The notes beneath the pieces are model-generated. The model did no database searches. It was not told where the DNA came from and saw only the letters and a program-made list of their open reading frames with translations. 14,824 bases of DNA from JBBRGG01 sp038240875 (GTDB lineage: Bacteria > Planctomycetota > Phycisphaerae > Phycisphaerales > UBA1924), in contig JBBRGG010000069.1 in NCBI GenBank assembly GCA_038240875.1, forward strand, positions 1-14,824, given 5' to 3'. The translations under genes and the position numbers were made by a program. Shown piece after piece: positions 1-7,520 of the stretch; position 1 is the stretch's first letter; each line of letters opens with the position of its first letter.

Positions 1-876
1 GGACTGAATGATGAGCTGGAAGGCAAAGAGATAGACGCCTCGCTGGCCGGCGGACAAAAGGAAGGAAAGGACGGCGTAATCGCCCGCATTCATCATTGCG
101 CTCGCGCCACTGTTGATCATGATCCAACGCGACTGGTGAAGGATCATTTTCCAGGTGCGCCATTCGGCGGGCCTTCGCCAAGGAGATACGCGCGTAGACA
201 ACCAAGCAAAGATAGACTCCCAGATGACCAAAATCGGTACCGGGAGGATGAAGCTTGTGGCGCCCAGCCCAGCAATGGCGCATGAGCTCGACACCATCGG
301 CCGAACAGCGCCAGAGACACCACCGAGGATCGCGACGCGCTGGAAGCGCAGGTCCATGCGAAGCTTGGAGGTAAGGGTGTCGCCGACGGTTGAGATGACC
401 TGTGCGAACGCGGCGATTGCGACCATCCAGCCAAGGTCTGTTGAGCCACTCTGCCACGCGACGATGGGTGCAGCCGCCCCAAGAATGATGCCGATACCCA
501 GGTTGAAGGTAAGGGCCATCCAGAAGACCGGGCCGATCCAGCGATCAAATTCTTTGTTGCCACGTTGGATGATCCATTCGGTCGCGCCGCCGTTGCGGAA
601 GACAAGGCCAACGGTGGCGATGGCGAGCGCGGAGGCGTAGAGGCCGAAGTCAGATTGGCTGAGGTGCTTTGCAAGGATGACCTGCGCAACAACTGTTAAA
701 GCTTTGCTTGCGAGCGAGAGGATGATGTTGGTCGAGACGCCTCTTGCTGCGGTTCGGCCCACGGGAGGCGGCGCCGGTTCATCAATGTCTACTTCGGCGT
801 GGATCTTGTTTGACGTACCGAAGTTTGCTTCGGTGTTTGGCGTGGACTGGGACAGACGTGTGCTGCGGTCATTCAA
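1..876 (-). CDS. Polysaccharide flippase (Wzx/MATE-like), C-terminus beyond window edge
   Basis: Minus-strand frame open from 876 to the left edge (292 residues seen). Such proteins flip lipid-linked sugar repeat units across the inner membrane. After a hydrophilic stretch of about 45 residues comes a family-like first segment (about residues 50-80, ending SQSDFGLYAS), then alternating hydrophobic helices including GLVFRNGGATEWIIQRG, VFWMALTFNLGIGIILGA and VYLFAFQLIIQ. The start is inferred as TTG at 876, because the frame has a TGA at 889-891 and no ATG before the first helix. This TTG overlaps the upstream methyltransferase stop as TTGA, and AAAAGG lies about 7 bases before it, which suggests translational coupling. 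A GTG at 762 is a weaker alternative. The family call rests on the helix pattern and context; the exact subfamily cannot be told because the C-terminal half is missing. Confidence 0.8.
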   Translation of the reverse strand, partial: MNDRSTRLSQSTPNTEANFGTSNKIHAEVDIDEPAPPPVGRTAARGVSTNIILSLASKALTVVAQVILAKHLSQSDFGLYASALAIATVGLVFRNGGATEWIIQRGNKEFDRWIGPVFWMALTFNLGIGIILGAAAPIVAWQSGSTDLGWMVAIAAFAQVISTVGDTLTSKLRMDLRFQRVAILGGVSGAVRPMVSSSCAIAGLGATSFILPVPILVIWESIFAWLSTRVSPWRRPAEWRTWKMILHQSRWIMINSGASAMMNAGDYAVLSFLLSAGQRGVYLFAFQLIIQS

Positions 877-1655
877 GGTACGGCCTTTTCAAGCATGACC
901 ATCATTTGCTGGGCCGCACCAGGAAGAGTCGCACCGATGATTCGGTCGTAGAAGTTTGGAACAAATCGTAAGCGTGCAGGAAAGTACGAGTCCCAGTTGA
1001 CGCTTGGCGCGAAATAGAAGCGTGCGCGAGAGAATCCAAGCTGTTGGGCCGTCGCGACGACCGACCGTTTGCTGTTCAACCTGTAGTACGTCGGGATCCG
1101 CTGGATCTTGCCGTCGTATTCGCTGTCGGCGATATGTTGTTTGAGGCCCAAGGCTTGGATAAGTCGTACGCAGAGGGAGAAGGGATGGTTCGAGTGGGGT
1201 GTAGACGCATAGAAGACGCCACTAGGTTTCAAGGCACCGGCGACCTTCGACAGAAATACGTTCGGTGTGGCGACATGTTCGAGAACATTAAACGCGATCA
1301 CTGCGTCGTAGGTGTTCGCTGGCACATCGGCGTCTTCGAGGGTTGAGTGCCAGCGCTGGGTGAGGTAGGGGTGGGCTTCGGTGCCGCCGCCAGGCTCGAC
1401 GCCATCGACTTGGGTTGCTTGACGAAGGATGGGTCCAAAGAGGTTGGACCCGTCGGCTGCTGGCGCGGTGGGTCCGGTTGGTCCGCAGCCAACATCGAGC
1501 ACGCGACCTTTGAAGCGTGGTTCTTGTCGAAGAATGTCGGCGTAGTAATAGAGAAAGCCCGCGCGATTGGCGTTGAGGGCGCGAAAGCCACGCAAGGTTG
1601 AAGGAATTGGTACGGTTTCTATTTGAATTGGCGGCACGATACCGGCTCTTTTCAC
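873..1655 (-). CDS. Class I SAM-dependent methyltransferase (Methyltransf_11/23 type)
   Basis: 260 residues. SAM-binding motif I is VLDVGCGP (52-59). The acidic end of the next strand is VDGVEPG (83-89). The YDAVIAFNVLEHV segment (116-128) and LKPSGVFYASTPHSNH (142-157) are typical of small-molecule methyltransferases of the UbiE/Methyltransf_11 type. The acceptor cannot be told from sequence. Because the gene is coupled by TTGA to a flippase and sits beside fucose genes, a sugar or lipid-linked glycan acceptor is a reasonable inference. The start is GTG at 1655, the only start before an in-frame stop at 1680-1682. No good Shine-Dalgarno precedes it. A GTG at residue 7, preceded by AAAAGAG, could be the true start. 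Confidence 0.85.
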   Translation of the reverse strand: MKRAGIVPPIQIETVPIPSTLRGFRALNANRAGFLYYYADILRQEPRFKGRVLDVGCGPTGPTAPAADGSNLFGPILRQATQVDGVEPGGGTEAHPYLTQRWHSTLEDADVPANTYDAVIAFNVLEHVATPNVFLSKVAGALKPSGVFYASTPHSNHPFSLCVRLIQALGLKQHIADSEYDGKIQRIPTYYRLNSKRSVVATAQQLGFSRARFYFAPSVNWDSYFPARLRFVPNFYDRIIGATLPGAAQQMMVMLEKAVP

Positions 1656-2057
1656 CTTATGAGGAACTGATTCAAGAACTTAATCAGGTTGTTTGGCATG
1701 CGGGACGAGCACCAAGACTATCGGTCCAGTCTATCGGCATAGAAGGTATCCGCATCCGGAATAGAATGGTGGTATTCTGCCTTTCTTGCCGAATCTATCC
1801 GCGCCCGTTGCGATTGGGAGTTCTACGCGAGCCCGAACAAAATACCAATCACACGCTTTGACAATCGATCAAAGTATACATCTGACGACGAATCTGGCGT
1901 GCTTGCGTAGTTTGTCACCACAGGCGGAATACCACTGTGGTCCTACAAACAGGCCATTGATACCTTGCTGTGCTTGGTTCCGGTGGTCGCCTTCCGCTTC
2001 GTGTTACGAACTGGCTATTTAGGTTTAAAGAGATTGGTCCAGTGAGTTTGGTCCACA
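1656..2057. other. Divergent intergenic region between two methyltransferase genes
   Basis: About 400 bases with no convincing gene. It must hold the promoters for the left-going methyltransferase-flippase pair and the right-going methyltransferase-fucose synthase pair. A perfect 7-base inverted repeat (ACCACAG at 1917-1923, CTGTGGT at 1935-1941, 11-base loop) lies about 120 bases before the plus-strand gene. A TTGACA at 1858-1863 is followed by TATACA at 1875-1880, but the 11-base spacing is too short for a sigma-70 promoter, so no promoter is called. The short ORFs here have no recognisable domain or ribosome binding site. Confidence 0.5.
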
Positions 2058-2882
2058 ATGTCCAAGCCAGTATTGTTTGATTGTCACGCCAAGTTGTCTC
2101 GCCAGCTTATCCCCAATTTGCCACCTGTTGCGCTTCGGCCACTGCGCCTTAACCCACGTGCGTTAAAAGAGAGATACCCAGCCATGGAACGAGTCCCATG
2201 CCCAATGTTGTATGAGATCTACGAGAAGCGCCAAGTTTTTGATCCCGCTGGCGGCGTACACAAGCTCGACCAAGCCGCCAACATCAGATTTTGCGAAGCG
2301 TTGTACAACCTTGTCGTCAAGATCAAGCCAACGACCGTTGTCGAAGTCGGTATGGCTAACGGGTGCACCTCAACCGCCATTCTCGCGGGCCTTGACGCCA
2401 ACAAGCAAGGCAAACTAATTTCGATTGATCCGGGGCAGACTTCGCAGTGGAAGAACTGTGGCCGGGAAACGGTTCGCCGAGCTGGTCTTGAGTCGCGTCA
2501 CGAGTTTATTGAAGACTACGATTACAACGCCTTGCCCATGCTGCTGGCGCGTGGTGTAAAGCCCGAGCTTGGCTACATCGATGGCTGGCACACCTTTGAT
2601 TATTGTCTACTCGACTGGTTTTACATCGAAAAAATGATGGCCGTCGGCGGGATTATCGGCTTTAATGACTCGCACTTCCGAGCCGTGCACAAGTGCCTGA
2701 AGTTCGTGCAGACGCACCGCCACTACGAGGAAATCGATGTCGGTCTTCCCAAGGTGTACGACAGCCGAATCCCGGTGATTGGCTCGATCATTAAGCGGAT
2801 TGAGGGCCGAAACGCGAGCGATCGCTATTTCAAGAAGCTCGACACCTGGGAACCCTACACCCAAGACTACTTCTCTTTCTAA
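2058..2882 (+). CDS. Class I SAM-dependent methyltransferase (Methyltransf_24-like)
   Basis: 274 residues. The Rossmann SAM-binding strand and loop is VEVGMANGCTS (95-105), followed by ISIDPGQTSQW (121-131) with the acidic residue that normally contacts the SAM ribose. YIDGWHTFDYCLLD (173-186) matches the 'iDg.H.y...l.D' motif of Methyltransf_24 and CmcI/macrocin-type O-methyltransferases. GGIIGFNDSH (197-206) matches that family's 'GG.i.f.D' strand. A sugar or glycolipid O-methyltransferase role is inferred from the adjacent GDP-fucose synthase on the same strand; the acceptor is unknown. The start is ATG at 2058, without a clear Shine-Dalgarno. A later ATG at 2184, preceded by GAGAG, would remove 42 residues but keep all motifs. 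Unlike the other methyltransferase here, it has no VLDVGCG signature, so the two are not recent duplicates. Confidence 0.85.
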   Translation: MSKPVLFDCHAKLSRQLIPNLPPVALRPLRLNPRALKERYPAMERVPCPMLYEIYEKRQVFDPAGGVHKLDQAANIRFCEALYNLVVKIKPTTVVEVGMANGCTSTAILAGLDANKQGKLISIDPGQTSQWKNCGRETVRRAGLESRHEFIEDYDYNALPMLLARGVKPELGYIDGWHTFDYCLLDWFYIEKMMAVGGIIGFNDSHFRAVHKCLKFVQTHRHYEEIDVGLPKVYDSRIPVIGSIIKRIEGRNASDRYFKKLDTWEPYTQDYFSF

Positions 2883-2955
2883 CCTGTACGAACAGTGTGT
2901 GCAATGTATTTTGTTGTTATAAATGGACGTTTCACGCTTTGGACTTTCTTTACCT

Positions 2956-3921
2956 ATGAACCTTGCTCACGCTCGCATCATCCTCACCGGCGGGGCCGGA
3001 TTTCTTGGTCGCCATGTCAAGGACCGCCTGCTTGCGCGCGGTGCCAAGCCAGAGAATATCTATATCCCGCGCCGCAAAGACTGGGACCTGACCGACCAGG
3101 CGCAGGTCGGACGGCTTTATCGTGCAGCCTTTGGCCAGCACAAGGCCGACGCGGTGATCCATCTCGCCGCGGAAGTTGGTGGCATAGGCGCTAACCGCTT
3201 GAACCCCGGCCGATATTTTTTCGCCAACATGGCGATGGCGCTGCATTTGATCGAGCAGGCCCGCCTTGATGGCCTTATCGAACGTGGCGGCACATTCGTT
3301 CAGGTCGGCACCATCTGCGCCTATCCAAAGTTCACGCCTGTTCCCTTCATGGAAGACGAGCTTTGGAACGGCTACCCCGAAGAGACCAACGCGCCCTATG
3401 GCGTGGCGAAAAAAGCCGCCTGGCAAATGCTCGACGCGTACAAGCTGCAATATGCCATGCGGTCGTCGTACGTGCTGCCGGTCAATCTCTATGGCCCATT
3501 TGACAACTTTGATCTCAATTCCAGCCACGTCATCCCCGCGCTGATCCGCAAGTGCGTCGAAGCCCAGAACCGTGGCGACAAAGAGATCGTGTGCTGGGGC
3601 ACGGGTTCGGCGTCACGCGAGTTCTTGTATGTGGACGACGCTGCGGAAGGGATTTTGCGAGCTGCGGAAGTCATGCACGACCCCACGCCCATCAACCTCG
3701 GCGCGTCCTTTGAAATTACCATCAAGGATCTGGTCGAGCTCATCGTCAGGTTAACTGGATTCAAAGGCGGTATCACTTGGGACGCGACCAAGCCTGATGG
3801 CCAACCTCGCCGCTGCTTGTCTACGGATAAGGCTCTGAAGCTGCTTGGATGGAAAGCGCAGGTCACCTTTGAAGAAGGCCTTAAACGTACCATCGATTGG
3901 TACCGTGCCAACCCGAGCTAA
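2956..3921 (+). CDS. fcl: GDP-L-fucose synthase (GDP-4-keto-6-deoxymannose epimerase/reductase)
   Basis: Cytoplasmic extended-SDR enzyme that epimerises and reduces GDP-4-keto-6-deoxy-D-mannose to GDP-L-fucose with NADPH. Numbered from ATG 2956 (321 residues), the nucleotide-binding glycine motif is TGGAGFLG (11-18). The family's SSCIYP motif appears as TICAYP, so Thr119 stands at the catalytic Ser position while the catalytic Cys (C121) is kept. YGVAK gives Tyr148 and Lys152. NLYGPFDNF and SSHVIPAL (catalytic His191) are strongly family-specific. An ATG at 2923 would add 11 residues. I prefer 2956 because it puts the first strand five residues from the start, as in homologues; neither start has a Shine-Dalgarno. 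It lies 73 bases after a methyltransferase gene, consistent with an operon. The preceding enzyme gene, gmd, is not in the window. Confidence 0.93.
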   Translation: MNLAHARIILTGGAGFLGRHVKDRLLARGAKPENIYIPRRKDWDLTDQAQVGRLYRAAFGQHKADAVIHLAAEVGGIGANRLNPGRYFFANMAMALHLIEQARLDGLIERGGTFVQVGTICAYPKFTPVPFMEDELWNGYPEETNAPYGVAKKAAWQMLDAYKLQYAMRSSYVLPVNLYGPFDNFDLNSSHVIPALIRKCVEAQNRGDKEIVCWGTGSASREFLYVDDAAEGILRAAEVMHDPTPINLGASFEITIKDLVELIVRLTGFKGGITWDATKPDGQPRRCLSTDKALKLLGWKAQVTFEEGLKRTIDWYRANPS

Positions 3922-4092
3922 TCAGAAGCGCACGTAGAGTCTCTCACAGAATGACTACACTCTTCTCGTGGCACAAGCGTTCAGCCCGCGCGTCAGAACA
4001 TTATGCCGATTCTAACATTGACAGGCACAGAATATTGCGCAGGTCACGAGTGGGATATCCAAGACTCGCTAGCGTTTCAGTGACGAATCAGT

Positions 4093-4473
4093 TCAACTTC
4101 CAAGGAAGGGCGGCTTCCAAAAAGCACGCATGGCTTGGACTGTAGTAGGCTTGCCACATTCGGGACAAGTGATCGGTGTGTCGATGGATTCGGGTAAAGC
4201 ACCAACGTTGCAGCGTAAGTCGTAGTAGCACGATGGACAGAGGAACGAGTTGGCTTCTTCTGCGGATTTGGCAAGCCTTTCGAGCTTGTACTTAGTAGAT
4301 AGAAGATGGCAGATATACACCAAGCCAAAAATAATGTGCAGGTATTTAAAGTGGTCGAAATCAAAAAAACCCTTAGCCCCAAAAAATATGCCACGAAATA
4401 GAAGGTTAATATCACGGACTGATAGCGAAGGCGCCGCGACTTGAAAGTTCTTCCTCGCATGGTTTAAAACCAA
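4093..4473 (-). CDS. Small membrane protein with C-terminal zinc ribbon
   Basis: 126 residues of unknown function. A hydrophobic segment (about 44-59, YLHIIFGLVYICHLL) is followed by a short charged linker and a C-terminal zinc ribbon with C79-P-S-C82 and C103-P-E-C106. The wording CPSCYYDLR...CPECG is close to the CPxCGYDLR...CPECG ribbon that recurs in many short planctomycete membrane proteins; here the usual Gly after the second Cys is Tyr. No enzymatic residues are visible. The only start in the open frame is TTG at 4473 with no Shine-Dalgarno, just after a stop at 4477-4479, so the N-terminus is uncertain. It lies 21 bases after the split Cys-rich gene on the same strand and may share its transcript. 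An overlapping ORF in another frame (4077-4460) lacks any motif. Confidence 0.65.
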   Translation of the reverse strand: MVLNHARKNFQVAAPSLSVRDINLLFRGIFFGAKGFFDFDHFKYLHIIFGLVYICHLLSTKYKLERLAKSAEEANSFLCPSCYYDLRCNVGALPESIDTPITCPECGKPTTVQAMRAFWKPPFLGS

Positions 4474-4494
4474 TATTTATGAGTGATATTCTTA

Positions 4495-5037
4495 TCAATT
4501 CCCGCCGCAGAGAGCAACGCATCTATTAAAGACCAGGTCTGCAAAGCGTTGATCCGCGTCTAACGCAATGAGGGCATCGTCATCGCACGTATAGTAAATC
4601 CAGAGTCCGCCAATGAATCCACGGATGACACAACACGGTATAGAGGCTGTAGAAACAGTTACAAAACCGCAAAACCCACCTAGCGCGATACAACCAACTC
4701 CAGCATTACTCCACAATTGATGCTCATCACATTGTATGGCAACTTGTGTGGAATACCTGTCTGCAGCGGTCAATTTGTCTATAACGTACCTGTTATAGCA
4801 CTTCCTGTAACAATCAGAGTTCATGAAGATAATTTGATTGACGGTGCTCTGCGTCGTGGTGCCGGTAGCGATCTGCTTCATCCAATCGTAAAGTTGTGGA
4901 TCGCCATGCTCCGGGTACTGGCTAAGTGCTGCTGGCCGAAAGGTTTCAATGACACTCACTTCTCCATTTGAGAAGACGTAATTGATGCCGTGATACCCGA
5001 CCGCATACCCTGAATACGTCGACGTATCGATATATAC
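4495..5037 (-). CDS. C-terminal half of an interrupted secreted Cys-rich protein
   Basis: Open frame of 180 codons directly after an in-frame TAA (5038-5040). The stretch right after the stop (YIDTSTYSGYAVGYHG, then INYVFSNGEV) reads like real protein but has no start codon. The first possible start is GTG at 4959, giving 154 residues. That ORF has ten cysteines, with a CxxxC near its middle (C50, C54) and another at its end (C147, C151), around hydrophobic Gly-rich stretches. This suggests disulfides in an exported protein, yet the ORF lacks its own signal peptide. I therefore read it as the rear part of the gene that begins at 5373. An alternative is an independent cistron starting at 4959, where GGAG sits only two bases before GTG, too close for a good ribosome binding site. 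No family recognised. Confidence 0.5.
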   Translation of the reverse strand, partial: VYIDTSTYSGYAVGYHGINYVFSNGEVSVIETFRPAALSQYPEHGDPQLYDWMKQIATGTTTQSTVNQIIFMNSDCYRKCYNRYVIDKLTAADRYSTQVAIQCDEHQLWSNAGVGCIALGGFCGFVTVSTASIPCCVIRGFIGGLWIYYTCDDDALIALDADQRFADLVFNRCVALCGGN

Positions 5038-5373
5038 TTATGCAGCATTCTCAAATCCCAGCACTTCAGCAGTCGCTTCCGAGGCGGGCACTTGAATGCC
5101 TCGGTCATTCAATGCGAGGGAAAAGCTTGCGTCACGCCACAGTATGGGCATTTCATCGATGATCTCGATAGAGCCGAGAGAATTTGCGCTGATACCGTCA
5201 ACTTTAGCCTGAAGCAGCACGAGGTTGTTTTCAACAACCTGCAACACATGTGGCGTTTTAGAACGAAACTCCACTCCAGAAACAGCAACAAAGCTGTTCG
5301 AGAAACTCCATTCTTGGACCTGTGTTTGAGTCGTCGCACTTCCCGCGAATGAAAGAACTGCGATTACTTTCAT
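5038..5373 (-). CDS. N-terminal half of an interrupted secreted protein, with signal peptide
   Basis: 111 residues ending at TAA 5038-5040. From ATG 5373 the sequence begins MKVIAVLSFAGSATTQTQ, a short signal peptide with a likely cut after AGSA. The remainder is mixed polar and hydrophobic (for example VVENNLVLLQAKVDGIS and SIEIIDEMPILWRDASF), suggesting a small beta-rich extracytoplasmic domain. A TTG at 5397 would add eight residues before the signal peptide and is less likely. The frame continues past the stop into the Cys-rich ORF at 4495-5037, giving a 292-codon gene if the stop is ignored. A single change in the third codon before or at this position could restore it (for example CAA or TAT in place of TAA). 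I recognise no domain. Confidence 0.5.
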   Translation of the reverse strand: MKVIAVLSFAGSATTQTQVQEWSFSNSFVAVSGVEFRSKTPHVLQVVENNLVLLQAKVDGISANSLGSIEIIDEMPILWRDASFSLALNDRGIQVPASEATAEVLGFENAA

Positions 5374-5481
5374 AAGTCTTGATAGAACAATCTCCAAAGA
5401 GTTGACCGAGCGATCGTTTTCGCAATTCCATGCATCGACCCGGCGGTCAATCTTTCAGTAATGCTTATTACTTGCAGCCTC

Positions 5482-5706
5482 TTAAAGAATAGCACACACT
5501 TTGCAGCGATTCAGTCGTGCAAGGATACACTGCAAAGCAAAGCCGCTGGTTGACGCGATCCCGCCGGTGCACGGCAAGGGCGGCACGTCTCGCCACCAAC
5601 AATACCATGGGCCTTGGCCGTACACGTTGGGTCGTGGAACGCACCCTCGAATAGCTACACAAGTTCCGCAGGTTGCGCGTTTGCTACAAACGACGCGACG
5701 CGACAT
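5482..5706 (-). CDS. Possible small Cys-rich ORF of unknown function
   Basis: 74 codons with nine cysteines (7, 13, 16, 22, 36, 46, 60, 68, 71) and an aromatic, Gly/Pro-rich middle (VYGQGPWYCWWRDVPPLP). The ATG at 5706 has GGGAG at 5716-5720, nine bases before it, and lies about 70 bases after the manA stop on the same strand. These points favour a real gene. Against it: no signal peptide for so many cysteines, no family recognised, and open frames also on the opposite strand. It could also be the remnant of another Cys-rich gene like the one just downstream. Confidence 0.3.
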   Translation of the reverse strand: MSRRVVCSKRATCGTCVAIRGCVPRPNVYGQGPWYCWWRDVPPLPCTGGIASTSGFALQCILARLNRCKVCAIL

Positions 5707-5777
5707 CCATCAGGTCTCCCTCACCTTCGACTGCTTGCTCTACTGTTTTCGCCCCTTTGTTCCGCCTCTGCGTGGAT

Positions 5778-6866
5778 CTACGGCACAACCGTCGCAACAA
5801 GCACATCCAACTCCCCTTCGGCGTGCGCCCTGAACACCGCACGATTGCTGATTGCGGCGGGGATCACACACGAAGTGCCCAACGCAAGCGGGCACGGGTC
5901 TGCCTTGAAATCGGTCTTGGGTTCCATGGCATCATCGCCCAACTGAATCATCCCTGAGCCGCCCAGCGTCATCACGATGGCACAGCGATCATTGAGCCCA
6001 AGCATGCGCGTTTGTCCTGGCGCGAAGCGCATGCGCGTGACAGTGAAAAACTCGGTGATGAGAACCATGCCTTGCGTGCCGTCGCCAAGCTGGATCGGCG
6101 TGGGCGCGGGCGAAACCTCGATGCACTTCAAGGCTTGCTCGATATGCAACTCTCTGCCTACGCGGCCCCAATCATCCAAGCGAAACGTCGTGTCACTGGG
6201 CGTTTGTACTTCTGCCACCAGCACGCCCGCGCCTAGCGCGTGCACCGTGCCACTGGGCAAGTTGAAGCACAAGCCAGGCACCGCGGCGTGCGACGCCAAC
6301 AAATCTACGGCTCGGCCCGAACGAACCGCGCAAGTAAACTCAAGAGGGGTCACGCCTTCTTTCACCCCGGCATAGATTCTGCTTCCCGGGGCCGCCGCGA
6401 GAATGAACCAGCATTCGGTTTTGAGGTGAGCCCCGCGATGCGTCGCCGCGTACGCCGGGCTTGGGTGGACCTGAACCGAAAGGTTCTCACGCGCGTCGAG
6501 AAACTTAACGAGCAACGGGAATGAAGTAGCTGGCGACTTGCTCGCAGCCGTCGGCCCGATCAGTCTCGCGCCCCACATTGCGAGCGCGTAGTGAAGAGAC
6601 TTGCCTTGAAGCTGGCCGTTGGCGATGCGAGAGACGATCGCGCCGCCACCCGCGCCCGAAGCGCTGGTTGCCTGCATGTCGGCGACTTCCCAACTTTCGC
6701 CAACGCGTGCGCCTTTGTTGACCGCTTTGCCCACGGCTTGGAGCGAGTCGCCGCCCCAGATTTTTTCGAGAAGCACGGGCTGAAAGATGAGTGGATAGGG
6801 GGTTATGGCATTAGGCTTTGGCGAGCCATTGTTCGAGGCGGGAGAAGTTGGAATTATGTTGCCCAT
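5778..6866 (-). CDS. manA: Class I mannose-6-phosphate isomerase
   Basis: 362 residues. It interconverts fructose-6-phosphate and mannose-6-phosphate in the cytoplasm, the entry to GDP-mannose and GDP-fucose. The N-terminal segment YPLIFQPVLLEKIWGGDSL (24-42) and GESWEVAD (56-63) are type I PMI hallmarks. The zinc ligands are visible as Q132 and H134 (VQVHP), E151 (KTECW) and H209 (GTVHALG). VAEVQTPSDTTFRLDDWGR (218-236) completes the active-site region. The length fits the shorter bacterial form. The start is ATG at 6866; no strong Shine-Dalgarno is seen, and the first 20 or so residues are low-complexity, so a later start cannot be ruled out. It lies 105 bases after the FabZ-like gene on the same strand. 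Its product would supply the fucose pathway seen at 2956. Confidence 0.93.
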   Translation of the reverse strand: MGNIIPTSPASNNGSPKPNAITPYPLIFQPVLLEKIWGGDSLQAVGKAVNKGARVGESWEVADMQATSASGAGGGAIVSRIANGQLQGKSLHYALAMWGARLIGPTAASKSPATSFPLLVKFLDARENLSVQVHPSPAYAATHRGAHLKTECWFILAAAPGSRIYAGVKEGVTPLEFTCAVRSGRAVDLLASHAAVPGLCFNLPSGTVHALGAGVLVAEVQTPSDTTFRLDDWGRVGRELHIEQALKCIEVSPAPTPIQLGDGTQGMVLITEFFTVTRMRFAPGQTRMLGLNDRCAIVMTLGGSGMIQLGDDAMEPKTDFKADPCPLALGTSCVIPAAISNRAVFRAHAEGELDVLVATVVP

Positions 6867-6971
6867 GGCCTATGCGTATCGATTTACCGGCCAGCCAACT
6901 TGCCAGAGTAGTTTGTGGCAGGGCAACACGAGGCACAACAAATCAGTGCAGGTGCTGTTTACGAGGCCTGC

Positions 6972-7520
6972 TTAAATAGTGACATCGTGGTCCATCGGCC
7001 CTTGGATTGAGATGCCGCTGACGATTGCGTCGAATGCGATTCGGTCGCCGCCGACTACGCCTTGCACCTGTGAGACAAACCGCTTGCGGCTCATCTTAAT
7101 CACCTTGCACAAGACATAAAAGTCATCACCAGGCACAACCATCGCGCGAAACGAGCAATCCTCGATGCGAAGAAACGCAGCAAGTGTCGAGCGTTCCTGA
7201 TTGATGCACCACATAAAGCATGAAAGCTGGGCACCAGTCTCGACCATCAGCACACCTGGGAAGAGCGGACGACCCGGGAAGTGTCCTTGAACCCAGAACT
7301 CGTCATCGCGCGTGTACTTGAGGCCGATGCACTCGTGTTTGTTGGGCGAGAGATGGACGATGCCATCTAAAAGCGACATGTGTCCGCGATGCGGATTGAT
7401 GGATTCGATGTACGCGCGATCATGGATCCGAGCGGAAAGATCAATCCCGCTCAGGTCAAAGATGTAGCGTGCTGGTGCCTGCGCATCAGCCGACTTGCGT
7501 TCACTCGGACTTTCCTGCAT
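6972..7520 (-). CDS. FabZ-like 3-hydroxyacyl-ACP dehydratase (hot-dog fold)
   Basis: 182 residues from ATG 7520. The core matches FabZ: HRGHMSLLDGIVHL (44-57), GHFPGRPLFPGVLMVE (79-94) and AFLRIEDCSFR. Catalytic His80 (in GHFPG) and Glu94 (in MVETGAQ) are both present. FabZ removes water from 3-hydroxyacyl-ACP in fatty-acid elongation. This copy has a 40-residue N-terminal extension and a longer GVLMVETGAQLSCFMW helix than textbook FabZ, so a paralogue acting on a special acyl chain is possible. The frame is open to 7592, but the ATG at 7520 is preferred because it overlaps the end of the Hc1-like gene by 20 bases and has GAGA just before it, implying coupled translation. Confidence 0.82.
   Translation of the reverse strand: MQESPSERKSADAQAPARYIFDLSGIDLSARIHDRAYIESINPHRGHMSLLDGIVHLSPNKHECIGLKYTRDDEFWVQGHFPGRPLFPGVLMVETGAQLSCFMWCINQERSTLAAFLRIEDCSFRAMVVPGDDFYVLCKVIKMSRKRFVSQVQGVVGGDRIAFDAIVSGISIQGPMDHDVTI

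Noticed and set aside
155..640. 161-codon plus-strand ORF
   Set aside because: Antisense shadow of the flippase gene with no recognisable family.
144..692. 182-codon minus-strand ORF, Ser/Arg/Pro-rich
   Set aside because: It is out of frame with the flippase, which reads through the whole region with clear hydrophobic helices; this ORF has no domain.
1858..1880. TTGACA followed by TATACA as a sigma-70 promoter
   Set aside because: Spacing is only 11 bases, well short of the usual 16-18.
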